NCBI RefSeq assembly: GCF_042654245.1
Contig: NZ_JBHSGI010000013.1
Coordinates: 1-21,646, forward strand
Origin: Seohaeicola_A nanhaiensis
GTDB lineage: Bacteria > Pseudomonadota > Alphaproteobacteria > Rhodobacterales > Rhodobacteraceae
Length of the DNA stretch: 21,646 bases
Direction: 5' to 3'
Both the position numbers and the translations under genes were made by a program. The notes below the pieces were generated by a model. The model saw nothing but the letters and a program-made list of their open reading frames with translations. It did no database searches and was not told where the DNA came from. Shown here piece after piece: positions 15,169 to 21,646 of this stretch (positions are counted from its first letter, which is position 1; every line of letters starts with the position of its first letter).

Positions 15169-17043
15169 ATGTTCAACCTGCTCAGTTCGATGACCCGGCG
15201 GCAGAAGGCCTATGTCTTCCTGGCCCTCGACCTGCTGCTCATTCCGGCCGCGCTCTTCCTCTCCTATGTCGTCCAGGCGCTGCCGATGCCGGCGGGCGAG
15301 GCGCTGCGCGCTACCTTGCCGGTGCTGCCCTATCTGCTGGCGGTGGCGGCCGCCCTGACGCTCTGGCTCGGGCTGCCCTCGATCCAGCTCAACGCCTACG
15401 AGCGGCATGCCATCGGGCTGACCGCGATCTACGCGCTGGTGCTGGTGGCGGTCTCGGCGGCGCTGTCGGGCTTCACCGGGATGGAGCTGCCGCTGGGCAC
15501 CCATGTGATGTTCGGCATCTTCTATTTCCTCCTCCTGGTCGCCGTGCGCGCGGTGCTGTTCCAGGTGGTGACCGCGATCTACCGTCGCGCCCAGCCGCGC
15601 CGGCGGGTGCTGATCTATGGCGCCGGCACCACCGGCACCCAGCTGGCCCAGGCGCTGAAGGCGCATGACAGCATCGATCCCGTCGCCTTTGTCGACGACA
15701 ATACCTCGCTGCAGGGGATGACGCTGCTGGGCCTGCCGGTCTTTCCCCCGGCGCGCATCGCCGAGATCGTGCGCGCGCGCAACATCAACCGGGTGCTGCT
15801 GGCGATGCCGTCGCTCTCCCAGCCCAAGCAGGCGCAGATCGCGCGACGGCTGCAGAAGATGCGGCTCGAGGTGCAGGCGCTGCCCTCCTTCGCGCAGCTG
15901 ATCGGGGAAGAGGCGCTGATCGACAAGCTGACGCCGGTGGCGCCGGCGAATTTCCTCGGACGGAAATCGGCGGATGTCACCCTGGGCGACGCGGTGAACA
16001 GCTACGAGGGCCGCGTGGTGCTGGTTTCGGGCGCCGGCGGCTCGATCGGCTCGGAACTCTGCCGCCAGGTACTGTCGTGCCGGCCGACCAGGATCGTACT
16101 CTACGAGCTGAGCGAGCTGGCGCTTTACACCGTGCACCAGGAGCTGGGGCAACTGGTCGAGGGGACCCGGATCGAGATCGTGCCGGTGCTGGGATCGGTC
16201 ACCGATCCGCGGCAGGTGCGCAAGGTGCTGGCCGATCACCGCGTGCAGGTGGTGCTGCATGCCGCCGCCTACAAGCATGTGCCGCTGGTCGAGGCGAATC
16301 CGCTGCCGGGTCTCGCCAACAATGTCTTCGGCACCCAGACGCTGGCGGCCGAGGCGGCGGTCGCCGGGGTCGAGCGCTTCATCCTGGTCTCTTCCGACAA
16401 GGCGGTGCGCCCGGCCAATGTGATGGGCGCCTCCAAGCGGCTGGCCGAACTGGTGGTGCAGGATCTCGCCACCCGCCACCCCGCCACGGTCTTCACCATG
16501 GTGCGCTTCGGCAATGTGCTCGGCTCGTCGGGGTCGGTGGTGCCGCTGTTCCAGGACCAGATCAGCCGCGGCGGGCCGGTCACCGTGACCGATCCGAACG
16601 TGCGGCGCTTCTTCATGACGATCCGCGAGGCGGTGCAGCTGGTGCTGAAGGCCGGGGCCGAGGCGCGGGGCGGCGAGGTCTTCGTGCTCGACATGGGCAA
16701 GCCGGTGCCGATCATGCGGCTGGCGCGGCAGGTGATCGAGAGTGCCGGCTATACGGTGCGCGACGCCGAGAATCCGGACGGCGACATCGAGATCGAGATC
16801 ATTGGCCTGCGCCCCGGCGAGAAGATCGAGGAGGAGCTGACGCTGTCGGGCGATCTGATCGGCACGCGCTATCAGAAGATCTTCTGCACCCGCGAATGCT
16901 ATCTCTCCGAGATCGAGGTGGCCTCGGTGCTGCGCGGGCTGCGGCAGGCGCTGGCGGCCAGCGACGAGGACGCCGCCCGCGCCCTGGTGCACCGCTGGGT
17001 CGAGGGCTTTTCCGAGGGCGGCGCGGGGCGGAAAACCTCCTGA
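15169..17043 (+). CDS. Membrane-bound nucleotide-sugar dehydratase/epimerase (FlaA1/WbpM/CapD-like)
   Basis: This 624-aa enzyme has four N-terminal membrane helices (about 13-36, 50-68, 84-102, 112-135). A CoA-binding-like Rossmann domain starts at GAGTTG (151-156). A C-terminal SDR catalytic domain starts at VSGAGGSIGSE (286-296). The active-site stretch SSDKAVRPANVMGASK carries Ser408/Ser409, Lys411 and Met419-x3-Lys423. Met in place of the usual catalytic Tyr is a known feature of WbpM/FlaA1-type UDP-GlcNAc 4,6-dehydratases. The product would be a 4-keto-6-deoxy sugar nucleotide, for example toward a QuiNAc- or bacillosamine-type sugar; the exact product is inferred. The start is uncertain: ATG 15169 gives the usual short cytoplasmic leader, while 15127 and 15190 are alternatives, and none has a clear Shine-Dalgarno. 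It follows the initiating transferase. Confidence 0.92.
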   Translation: MFNLLSSMTRRQKAYVFLALDLLLIPAALFLSYVVQALPMPAGEALRATLPVLPYLLAVAAALTLWLGLPSIQLNAYERHAIGLTAIYALVLVAVSAALSGFTGMELPLGTHVMFGIFYFLLLVAVRAVLFQVVTAIYRRAQPRRRVLIYGAGTTGTQLAQALKAHDSIDPVAFVDDNTSLQGMTLLGLPVFPPARIAEIVRARNINRVLLAMPSLSQPKQAQIARRLQKMRLEVQALPSFAQLIGEEALIDKLTPVAPANFLGRKSADVTLGDAVNSYEGRVVLVSGAGGSIGSELCRQVLSCRPTRIVLYELSELALYTVHQELGQLVEGTRIEIVPVLGSVTDPRQVRKVLADHRVQVVLHAAAYKHVPLVEANPLPGLANNVFGTQTLAAEAAVAGVERFILVSSDKAVRPANVMGASKRLAELVVQDLATRHPATVFTMVRFGNVLGSSGSVVPLFQDQISRGGPVTVTDPNVRRFFMTIREAVQLVLKAGAEARGGEVFVLDMGKPVPIMRLARQVIESAGYTVRDAENPDGDIEIEIIGLRPGEKIEEELTLSGDLIGTRYQKIFCTRECYLSEIEVASVLRGLRQALAASDEDAARALVHRWVEGFSEGGAGRKTS

Positions 17044-17051
17044 TCCGGGGC

Positions 17052-17083
17052 GTCCCAGCTGGGACGGGAGGTCAAGATATTGA
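17052..17083 (-). repeat. 32-nt palindromic element, copy B (inverted relative to copy A)
   Basis: On the plus strand this begins with a perfect 14-bp palindrome GTCCCAGCTGGGAC (17052-17065), followed by GGGAGGTCAAGATATTGA. Its reverse complement aligns without gaps to 14219-14250 with 5 mismatches, three of them in the central loop of the TCAA-n4-TTGA arm. It starts 8 nt after the dehydratase stop codon. The two copies bracket the sugar transferase and dehydratase genes in inverted orientation. Confidence 0.7.
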
Positions 17084-17262
17084 TTTTACGAGATTTATCG
17101 GGAGTGACCTTCCGGGACAGGGTGTGCCGGGGCGGCGGAGTCCGGGGCGGGGCGGTCCCCGGGTCCTGTCGCAGATCCCTCCCTGCCACGGGGAGGACCG
17201 GCGCCCGGCGCGGCGGGGCGCGGCAGCCCAGGCACACCCGCGCCCGCCGGCGCACCACTTCG

Positions 17263-17291
17263 TTGATCGCGCCCCGGCTTCATGCTCTAAG
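17263..17291 (+). promoter_or_regulatory. Candidate promoter of yjbH-yjbF
   Basis: TTGATC (17263-17268), a 17-nt spacer and TCTAAG (17286-17291) would start transcription near 17298, just before the GGAGGG ribosome-binding site at 17305-17310. The rest of the 272-nt gap between 17043 and 17316 holds copy B of the palindromic element and GC-rich sequence in which I see no gene. Confidence 0.4.
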
Positions 17292-17315
17292 CAGGAGAGG
17301 TTTTGGAGGGCGGAT

Positions 17316-19490
17316 GTGCCGGGTATGAACGACAGGATCCGCAGGGGGTTCGCCACGGGCGCGCTGGCGCTGCTGCTGGCCGCGCCGGCCCTGGCGCAGG
17401 AGCGGGACGAGCCCTCGTTCCGCCCGCTGCCGCCGCCGACGCTGAACTTCTACGGCTCGCCCGGCCTGATCGACATGCCGACCGGAGAGATGATGCCGGA
17501 CGGGCAGTTCACCTTCGCCACCTCCTGGTTCGCCGGGCAGACCCGGATGACCGCCAGCTTTCAGGCGCTGCCCTGGCTGTCGGGCAGCTTCCGCTACAAC
17601 GGCATCCGCAACTGGAACCTCGGCGGCTTCCAGACCTATTACGACCGCGGCTTCGACCTGCGTTTCCGCCTGAAGCAGGAAAGCCGGTTCTGGCCGGCGA
17701 TCACGGTCGGGCTGCAGGATTTCATCGGCACCGGCATCTATGCCGGCGAATACGTCGTGGCGACCAAGACCTTCGCCACCCCGGGCCTGAGCCCGGGCAG
17801 CCTGCCCGGCCGGCTCAAGCTGACCGCCGGCCTCGGCTGGGGACGGCTGGGCAGCCAGGGCAGCATCGGCACCCCCTTCGGGGCCACCCGCCCGACCTTC
17901 GTGCCCGGCTCGACCGGCGGCAAGCTGGCCACCGACCAGTGGTTCCGCGGCCCGGTCGCCCCCTTTGGCGGCATCGAATGGCAGCCCAACGACCGCTGGG
18001 GGCTGAAGGTCGAATATTCCTCGGATGCCTATGTGACCGAGACGCAGACCACCTCGGTGTTCCAGAAGAAGTCGAATTTCAACTTCGGCGCCGAATATCA
18101 GGCGACCCCGCGCACGCGGATCGGTGCCTATTACCTCTATGGATCCGAGCTGGGCGTCACCGCGCAGATCCAGCTGAACCCGGCCCATCCGGTGAGCCGC
18201 CTGTCGACGCCCGCGCCGCAGCCGGTGACGCTGCGCCAGCCGCAGCGGGCAAACCCCGAGGCCTGGTCCCCGGCCTGGGCCGGCAACGTCGAATCGCGGC
18301 GCACGGTGCGCGACCGTATTGCCCCGGCGCTGGCCGCCGAGGGGCTGAAGCTGGAATATCTGACCCTGACCGGCGACACCGCCGAGCTGCGCTATCGCAA
18401 CGAACGCTACAACTCCGGCGCCATCGCGGCGGGGCGGGCGGCACGGGTGCTGGCGGCGCAGCTGCCGCCCTCGGTCGAGACCTTCCGCCTGATCCCGGTC
18501 TCGGGGGGCATGGCGCTGTCGGCGATCGTGCTGCGCCGCTCGGATCTCGAGGCGCTGGAGTTCGACCCCATGAGCACCGCGGCGCTGCGCGCGGTGACCG
18601 GCATCGGCGAGGCGCCGCCGCTGCCCCCCGAGGCGCTGCCGGGCGATCTTTATCCGCGCTTCAACTGGTCGGTCGGGCCCTTCTTCGAGCCGGCCTATTT
18701 CGACCCGGATCAGCCGGTGCGGATGGATGTCGGCATCGAGGCCATCGCCAGCTGGCAGCCGGCGCCGGGCTGGACCCTCGCCGGCACGCTGCGCCACCGG
18801 CTCGCCGGCAACGTCGCCGGCGGGCGGGCGTCCAATTCGGTGCTGCCGCATGTGCGCACCGATCAGGTGCTCTATGCCCAGTCCGATACCGCGCTGCTGA
18901 ACCTCTATGGATCCTACCAGTGGCGGCCGGGCACCAACCTCTACGCCCGGGTGACCGCCGGCCTGCTGGAGCAGATGTTCGGCGGGGTCTCGGCGGAACT
19001 GCTGTGGAAGCCGGTCGACAGCCGGCTGGCGCTGGGGATCGAGGGCAATTACGTGCGCCAGCGCGATTACGACACGGGCTTCGGTTTCCTGGATTATTCG
19101 GTCGCGACCGGCCATGCCACCGCCTATCTGGAGATGGGGCGCGGCTATGTCGCCCAGGCCAGCGTCGGGCGCTATCTGGCCGGCGACACCGGGGGCACGC
19201 TGAGCGTCGACCGCACCTTCGCCAACGGCTGGTCGGTGGGCGGCTGGTTCACCCTGACCAATGTCTCGGCCGCCGATTTCGGCGAGGGCAGCTTCGACAA
19301 GGGGGTGCGCTTCTCGATCCCGGTCAACTGGTTCCTCGGCAAGCCGACGCAGCAGTCGGTCGGGCTGTCGATCCGGCCGATCCAGCGCGACGGCGGCCAG
19401 CGCCTCCATGTGCCGGGCCGCCTCTACGGTCAGATCCGCGAAAACCACGCCCGGGCGCTGGACGCCGACTGGGGAAGGGTCTGGGAATGA
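17316..19490 (+). CDS. yjbH: YjbH/GfcD-like outer-membrane exopolysaccharide protein
   Basis: This protein of about 724 aa is predicted to reach the outer membrane. The N-terminal signal peptide (RIRRGFATGALALLLAAPALA, cleavage before QERDE) is followed by the YjbH-family opening LNFYGSPGLIDMPTGEMMPDGQFTFATSWFAG. Many alternating amphipathic strands and aromatic residues follow throughout, as in a beta-barrel. YjbH and its homologue GfcD belong to the yjbEFGH and group 4 capsule operons of E. coli, where their role is secretion or assembly of surface polysaccharide, still poorly defined. GTG 17316 was chosen because GGAGGG (17305-17310) lies 5 nt upstream; ATG 17325 is in frame but 14 nt away. 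The gene overlaps yjbF by 4 nt (ATGA), implying translational coupling. Confidence 0.88.
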   Translation: MPGMNDRIRRGFATGALALLLAAPALAQERDEPSFRPLPPPTLNFYGSPGLIDMPTGEMMPDGQFTFATSWFAGQTRMTASFQALPWLSGSFRYNGIRNWNLGGFQTYYDRGFDLRFRLKQESRFWPAITVGLQDFIGTGIYAGEYVVATKTFATPGLSPGSLPGRLKLTAGLGWGRLGSQGSIGTPFGATRPTFVPGSTGGKLATDQWFRGPVAPFGGIEWQPNDRWGLKVEYSSDAYVTETQTTSVFQKKSNFNFGAEYQATPRTRIGAYYLYGSELGVTAQIQLNPAHPVSRLSTPAPQPVTLRQPQRANPEAWSPAWAGNVESRRTVRDRIAPALAAEGLKLEYLTLTGDTAELRYRNERYNSGAIAAGRAARVLAAQLPPSVETFRLIPVSGGMALSAIVLRRSDLEALEFDPMSTAALRAVTGIGEAPPLPPEALPGDLYPRFNWSVGPFFEPAYFDPDQPVRMDVGIEAIASWQPAPGWTLAGTLRHRLAGNVAGGRASNSVLPHVRTDQVLYAQSDTALLNLYGSYQWRPGTNLYARVTAGLLEQMFGGVSAELLWKPVDSRLALGIEGNYVRQRDYDTGFGFLDYSVATGHATAYLEMGRGYVAQASVGRYLAGDTGGTLSVDRTFANGWSVGGWFTLTNVSAADFGEGSFDKGVRFSIPVNWFLGKPTQQSVGLSIRPIQRDGGQRLHVPGRLYGQIRENHARALDADWGRVWE

Positions 19491-20212
19491 ACATGCCCCG
19501 AAGCCGCATCGCCCGTCCCCTGGTGCTGGCGCTGGCGCTGCTGGCCGGCTGCAGCAGCGGCACCGACACCGCGCCGCTGTTCCCGCAGATGTTCAGCGCC
19601 GGCAAGGCGGCGATCGCCGCGCGCGCGGCGCGCCGGGCCGAGGTTGCGAAACCGCCGCTGACCCGGGCGGTGCTGAACACGGTCGAGGGCGCCTATATCG
19701 AGGCCCGGATCGAGCGGCAGGACATCACCGGCTATCTGTCGCTGGCCCTGCAGAGGAGCGATGCCGCCCCGGGCCGGATCGAGCAGTGGCGCACCCAGGA
19801 CAATGTCTCTCTGACCTTCCGCAACGGGGTGCTGATCGCCACCCGCGGCCTGGGGGGCGATCTGGTCTCGGCCGAGGTGCAGGTGGCGGGCGACCGGCCC
19901 GGCCCGGCCACGGGCGGCGAGCGGGGGATGCATCTGCGCAGCGGCGACCTGCAGGTGATCCGGCTGGGCCTGGCCTGCGATCTGGAGGATCTGGGCCCGG
20001 AGACCGTCACCATCGTCGAACTGAGCTTTGCCACCCGTCACCTGCGCGAAAGCTGCACGACCGAAGGCGTGACGATCGGGGGACAAGCTGTGGGGGCGGG
20101 GCGGGTGGTCAACGACTACTGGATCGATTCGCGCCACCGGCTGATGCGCAAGTCGCGGCAATGGGCGGGTCCCGAGATCGGATACGTGAGCCTGCGCCGC
20201 CTGACCGAATAA
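19487..20212 (+). CDS. yjbF: YjbF/GfcB-family lipoprotein
   Basis: This 241-aa lipoprotein has a signal peptide ending in the lipobox LLAGC (lipidated Cys22). The mature part contains VEGAYIEARIERQDITGYLSL (about 66-86), a WRTQDNVSLTFRNGVLIATRGLG block (about 100-122) and a C-terminal RVVNDYWIDSRHRLMRKSRQWAGPEIGYVSLRRL segment. These are the conserved regions of the YjbF/GfcB family of group 4 capsule lipoproteins. It starts inside the yjbH stop codon; a GAAGGG sequence about 8 nt upstream could serve as ribosome-binding site. ATG 19493 is a possible alternative start. It should act at the periplasmic face of the outer membrane with YjbH. I see no strong terminator after it. Confidence 0.87.
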   Translation: MNMPRSRIARPLVLALALLAGCSSGTDTAPLFPQMFSAGKAAIAARAARRAEVAKPPLTRAVLNTVEGAYIEARIERQDITGYLSLALQRSDAAPGRIEQWRTQDNVSLTFRNGVLIATRGLGGDLVSAEVQVAGDRPGPATGGERGMHLRSGDLQVIRLGLACDLEDLGPETVTIVELSFATRHLRESCTTEGVTIGGQAVGAGRVVNDYWIDSRHRLMRKSRQWAGPEIGYVSLRRLTE

Positions 20213-20327
20213 GGCAGAAAGGTGGCAGGGATCGGGCCGGATCCGGGCGGACGCGGAGGGGATGCCGGCACAATGACCACAGGCGGCGGAAAAATGATGC
20301 AAATTGCGCCAACCGCACAGCGCCAGA

Positions 20328-20356
20328 TTGAAAGCGGTCCCGAACTGCGCTAGGTT
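20328..20356 (+). promoter_or_regulatory. Promoter of the Thr-rich small secreted protein
   Basis: TTGAAA (20328-20333), a 17-nt spacer and TAGGTT (20351-20356) lie in the 176-nt gap after yjbF. Transcription would start near 20363, giving a 26-nt leader that includes the GGAAGGG ribosome-binding site. Together with the downstream terminator this suggests a monocistronic, independently controlled gene. Confidence 0.6.
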
Positions 20357-20388
20357 TTCAATCAACTTAGAGCGGAAGGGAATTACGC

Positions 20389-20640
20389 ATGAAAAAGACC
20401 ATTGTTGCGCTGGTCGCTGCAAGCATGGCGCTGGGAACGGCTGCCTTCGCACAGAATGCACCGACGGCGACAGCACAGGCCGGATCGAACCCGCAGCCCC
20501 CCGCGCAGGGAGGCGGCAACCCGCTGGCGGGCGGCCTGACGGCGACCACCACGGCCGGCATCATCGCAGGTGTGCTCGTTCTCGGCATTGCCATCGGCAA
20601 CGACGACAGCACCACCACCTCGACGACCACCACCAACTGA
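20389..20640 (+). CDS. Small secreted Thr-rich protein, YjbE/GfcA-like
   Basis: This 83-aa exported protein has a clear signal peptide (MKKTIVALVAASMALGTAAFA, cleavage before Q22). A Pro/Gln/Gly/Asn-rich spacer follows, then a hydrophobic segment AGIIAGVLVLGIAIG (56-70) and the tail NDDSTTTSTTTTN. A short signal-bearing protein with a hydrophobic stretch and a Thr-rich end is the pattern of YjbE and GfcA, which accompany yjbF/yjbH homologues. The neighbouring yjbH-yjbF genes support the same assignment here, although sequence similarity is mostly compositional. The ribosome-binding site is GGAAGGG, 8 nt before the ATG. It has its own promoter and a rho-independent terminator. Function is unknown even in E. 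coli. Confidence 0.8.
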   Translation: MKKTIVALVAASMALGTAAFAQNAPTATAQAGSNPQPPAQGGGNPLAGGLTATTTAGIIAGVLVLGIAIGNDDSTTTSTTTTN

Positions 20641-20667
20641 TCTCCGCCTCTGGCGCCGGAAACTGAA

Positions 20668-20689
20668 TGCAGGCCTACGGGCCTGTTTT
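20668..20689 (+). terminator. Rho-independent terminator
   Basis: CAGGCC (20670-20675), a TACG loop and GGCCTG (20680-20685) form a perfect stem followed by TTTT (20686-20689). It lies 30 nt after the small Thr-rich gene and marks the end of the polysaccharide locus before base composition changes. It is the clearest intrinsic terminator in the window. Confidence 0.85.
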
Positions 20690-20992
20690 CGCATGTACGC
20701 CGGTTGGCGTTGGACTCTGACGCGCCTTAGTGGGGTTACCGCAGAGCGCGCTGACATCCGCACGTAGCGGTAAGCCGATCCACGCGTCTCCATGCAGATA
20801 CCTAGACGGGTTGTGCGTAAAATCATGCCGGCGGATCCGGCATGGTAGCACTAATCGTAACGCTAACTTCGACACGATGAGAGTGGCCACGACAGGGCGA
20901 GGAGAAGCGACAAAAATTTCCCTTGATTTGTAGAAATTGTTTGGCCGGGGGAAAGAGTCGCGGCGTGCCAGCCTCACAACCTTGGCATAAGG
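20690..20992. other. Gene-free, lower-GC intergenic stretch
   Basis: I see no convincing gene here. Base composition drops noticeably compared with the preceding 20 kb. It contains a perfect 8-bp hairpin CATGCCGG-CGGAT-CCGGCATG (20824-20844) without a U tract. It also has a looser inverted repeat TTACCGC/GCGGTAA around 20737-20774 and an AT-rich patch near 20911-20942. The change in composition marks the edge of probably acquired DNA. Confidence 0.6.
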
Positions 20993-21382
20993 TTGACAAG
21001 GCAGGCCACGCTAGTCAAACCAAATTTAGATCTGTGTCCTGTGGTGCCTCCGATGTTGGGTTTCGTAGAATCTTCGACCTCCTACTACATACGCTTCACC
21101 AACTTGCTGCCGAACTTGGGCAAGGTACTTGGCGGAATTTCGAGACTGTTGATTGAACAGCTGGAGTACTATCTGACTAACAGGGACACGGTGCTAGTCA
21201 TTAGCCCATCCGGCAACCTCCCACACGTGGCCACCGTTTACATTTATGCGAAGCAACAGGGTGCGTATGCCATCTCCGGCTTGAAGGACCGTTGGGCGGC
21301 GGAGATTGCTCCCATTTACCAGAGATTAATCTGCATTCTGCCGCAATATCCGCAACAGCGGAGAGAAGTGGCGGCGCGGTGA
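20993..21382 (+). CDS. Unrecognised protein upstream of the acyltransferase
   Basis: I do not recognise this product (up to 129 aa). The frame is open from about 20927. Possible starts are TTG 20993 and ATG 21053 (109 aa), neither with a good ribosome-binding site, so this may be the 3' remnant of a longer gene. The readable part contains SSTSYYIRFTNLLPNLGKVL and DTVLVISPSGNLPHVATVYI, with mixed helix and strand character and no signal peptide or membrane helix. Its TGA overlaps the GTG start of the acyltransferase (GTGA, 21379-21382), and this coupling is the best argument that it is or was a real gene. It lies in lower-GC DNA unlike the main locus. Confidence 0.4.
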   Translation: MTRQATLVKPNLDLCPVVPPMLGFVESSTSYYIRFTNLLPNLGKVLGGISRLLIEQLEYYLTNRDTVLVISPSGNLPHVATVYIYAKQQGAYAISGLKDRWAAEIAPIYQRLICILPQYPQQRREVAAR

Positions 21383-21621
21383 CTACTGTCCACACCCATC
21401 CACTTCGGCCAGTTGAAGTTCGCTCTCTGACGGCTCTTAGAGGCGTGGCCGCGTTATGGGTGGTCCTATATCACTACGAACACCATTTCGCTGCCGACTT
21501 CGGCTGGTTGATAGGGATGGGTGATCTCGCAGTCGATTTTTTCTTCGTGCTGTCCGGATTCATCATGGTTTATGTTTACCGGGCTCTGTTGCACAAATCG
21601 CATGAGGGATTCATCTCGTGA
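21379..21621 (+). pseudogene. Acyltransferase-3 (OafA/YrhL-like) gene interrupted by an insertion sequence
   Basis: Only the first 68 or so residues are acyltransferase. VRSLTALRGVAALWVVLYHY (14-33) holds the conserved R-x-x-A-x-RG-x-A-A motif and His32, and LAVDFFFVLSGFIMVYVYR (50-68) is the second conserved block. Members of this family are membrane proteins of about 350-400 aa that O-acylate polysaccharides. At 21582 the frame enters an IS-like terminal repeat and stops at 21621 after 80 codons. The GTG start overlaps the upstream stop codon. The rest of the gene should lie beyond the IS, outside the window. If intact in relatives, it would acetylate or otherwise acylate the exported polymer. 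Confidence 0.72.
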
Positions 21622-21646
21622 ATCCAGCGTGGTAGCTGGGATGCAT
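21582..21646. mobile_element. Partial insertion sequence terminus, IS5/IS903-like
   Basis: GGCTCTGTTGCACAAATC (21582-21599) resembles the terminal inverted repeats of IS5-family (IS903-group) elements as I recall them. IS6-family ends share the CTGTTGCA core, so the family is not certain. It is followed by two small hairpins, GGATTCA/TGAATCC (21607-21625) and CCAGC/GCTGG (21624-21639), and the window ends before any transposase start. The acyltransferase frame is interrupted exactly where this sequence begins. A window or contig ending inside a repeated IS is a common assembly outcome. Confidence 0.55.

Noticed and set aside
14137..16992. Long open frame on the minus strand opposite the sugar transferase and dehydratase
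   Set aside because: The translation is low-complexity and rich in His, Arg, Gln and Gly, with no recognisable domain, and the plus-strand genes carry catalytic motifs.
17280..19448. Long open frame on the minus strand opposite yjbH
   Set aside because: It has the same shadow-frame composition. The plus strand encodes a signal peptide and YjbH-family blocks.
20824..20844. Perfect 8-bp hairpin as an independent terminator or attachment site
   Set aside because: It has no U tract, no gene ending nearby and no second copy in the window. It is noted only as content of the gene-free stretch.
1..21646. CRISPR array, tRNA, rRNA, toxin-antitoxin or phage-defence genes
   Set aside because: No regularly spaced repeats, cloverleaf-like sequences, rRNA motifs or defence-family proteins were found on reading both strands.

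Overview
The window is GC-rich, densely coding DNA typical of an alphaproteobacterium, most likely Rhodobacteraceae. I infer this from codon usage, protein style and gene content; no rRNA or other taxonomic marker is present. Nearly everything from 1 to about 20690 belongs to one surface-polysaccharide (capsule/exopolysaccharide) locus. The last kilobase is visibly less GC-rich, looks horizontally acquired, and ends inside an insertion-sequence terminus.

Layout. (1) 1-1924: the 3' part of a KpsE/CtrB/BexC-type polysaccharide co-polymerase, then the KpsT-type ATPase of an ABC capsule exporter; the membrane permease KpsM is not in the window. (2) 1932-4292: two divergently transcribed sulfotransferase-like genes. 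(3) 4404-7427: a GlfT2-like galactofuranosyltransferase and UDP-galactopyranose mutase, together a galactofuranose module. (4) 7605-10940: rfbC-rfbB-rfbD-rfbA (rmlCBDA), making dTDP-L-rhamnose, each junction a 4-nt ATGA overlap. (5) 11026-11376: a PRC-barrel protein, facing (6) 11445-12560: an outer-membrane polysaccharide export lipoprotein on the minus strand. (7) 12653-14164: an NAD-dependent epimerase-like protein and a decayed radical SAM gene. (8) 14314-17043: an initiating sugar-phosphate transferase (monotopic PGT) and a FlaA1/WbpM-like membrane-bound nucleotide-sugar dehydratase, bracketed by two inverted copies of a 32-nt palindromic element. (9) 17316-20640: YjbH, YjbF and a Thr-rich YjbE/GfcA-like small secreted protein, resembling the yjbEFGH / group 4 capsule gfcABCD operons but without a GfcC/YjbG gene. 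(10) 20690-21646: lower-GC DNA with an unrecognised ORF coupled to an acyltransferase-3 gene that runs into an IS end.

Together the genes suggest a polysaccharide containing rhamnose and galactofuranose, possibly sulfated and formerly O-acylated. It would be started on undecaprenyl phosphate by the PGT and exported through ABC and/or OPX/Yjb-type machinery. The most unusual points are the inverted repeat pair around the initiating-enzyme module, the multiply damaged radical SAM gene, the sulfotransferase pair, and the IS-interrupted acyltransferase. No CRISPR array, tRNA, rRNA, phage gene or clearly new defence system is visible.
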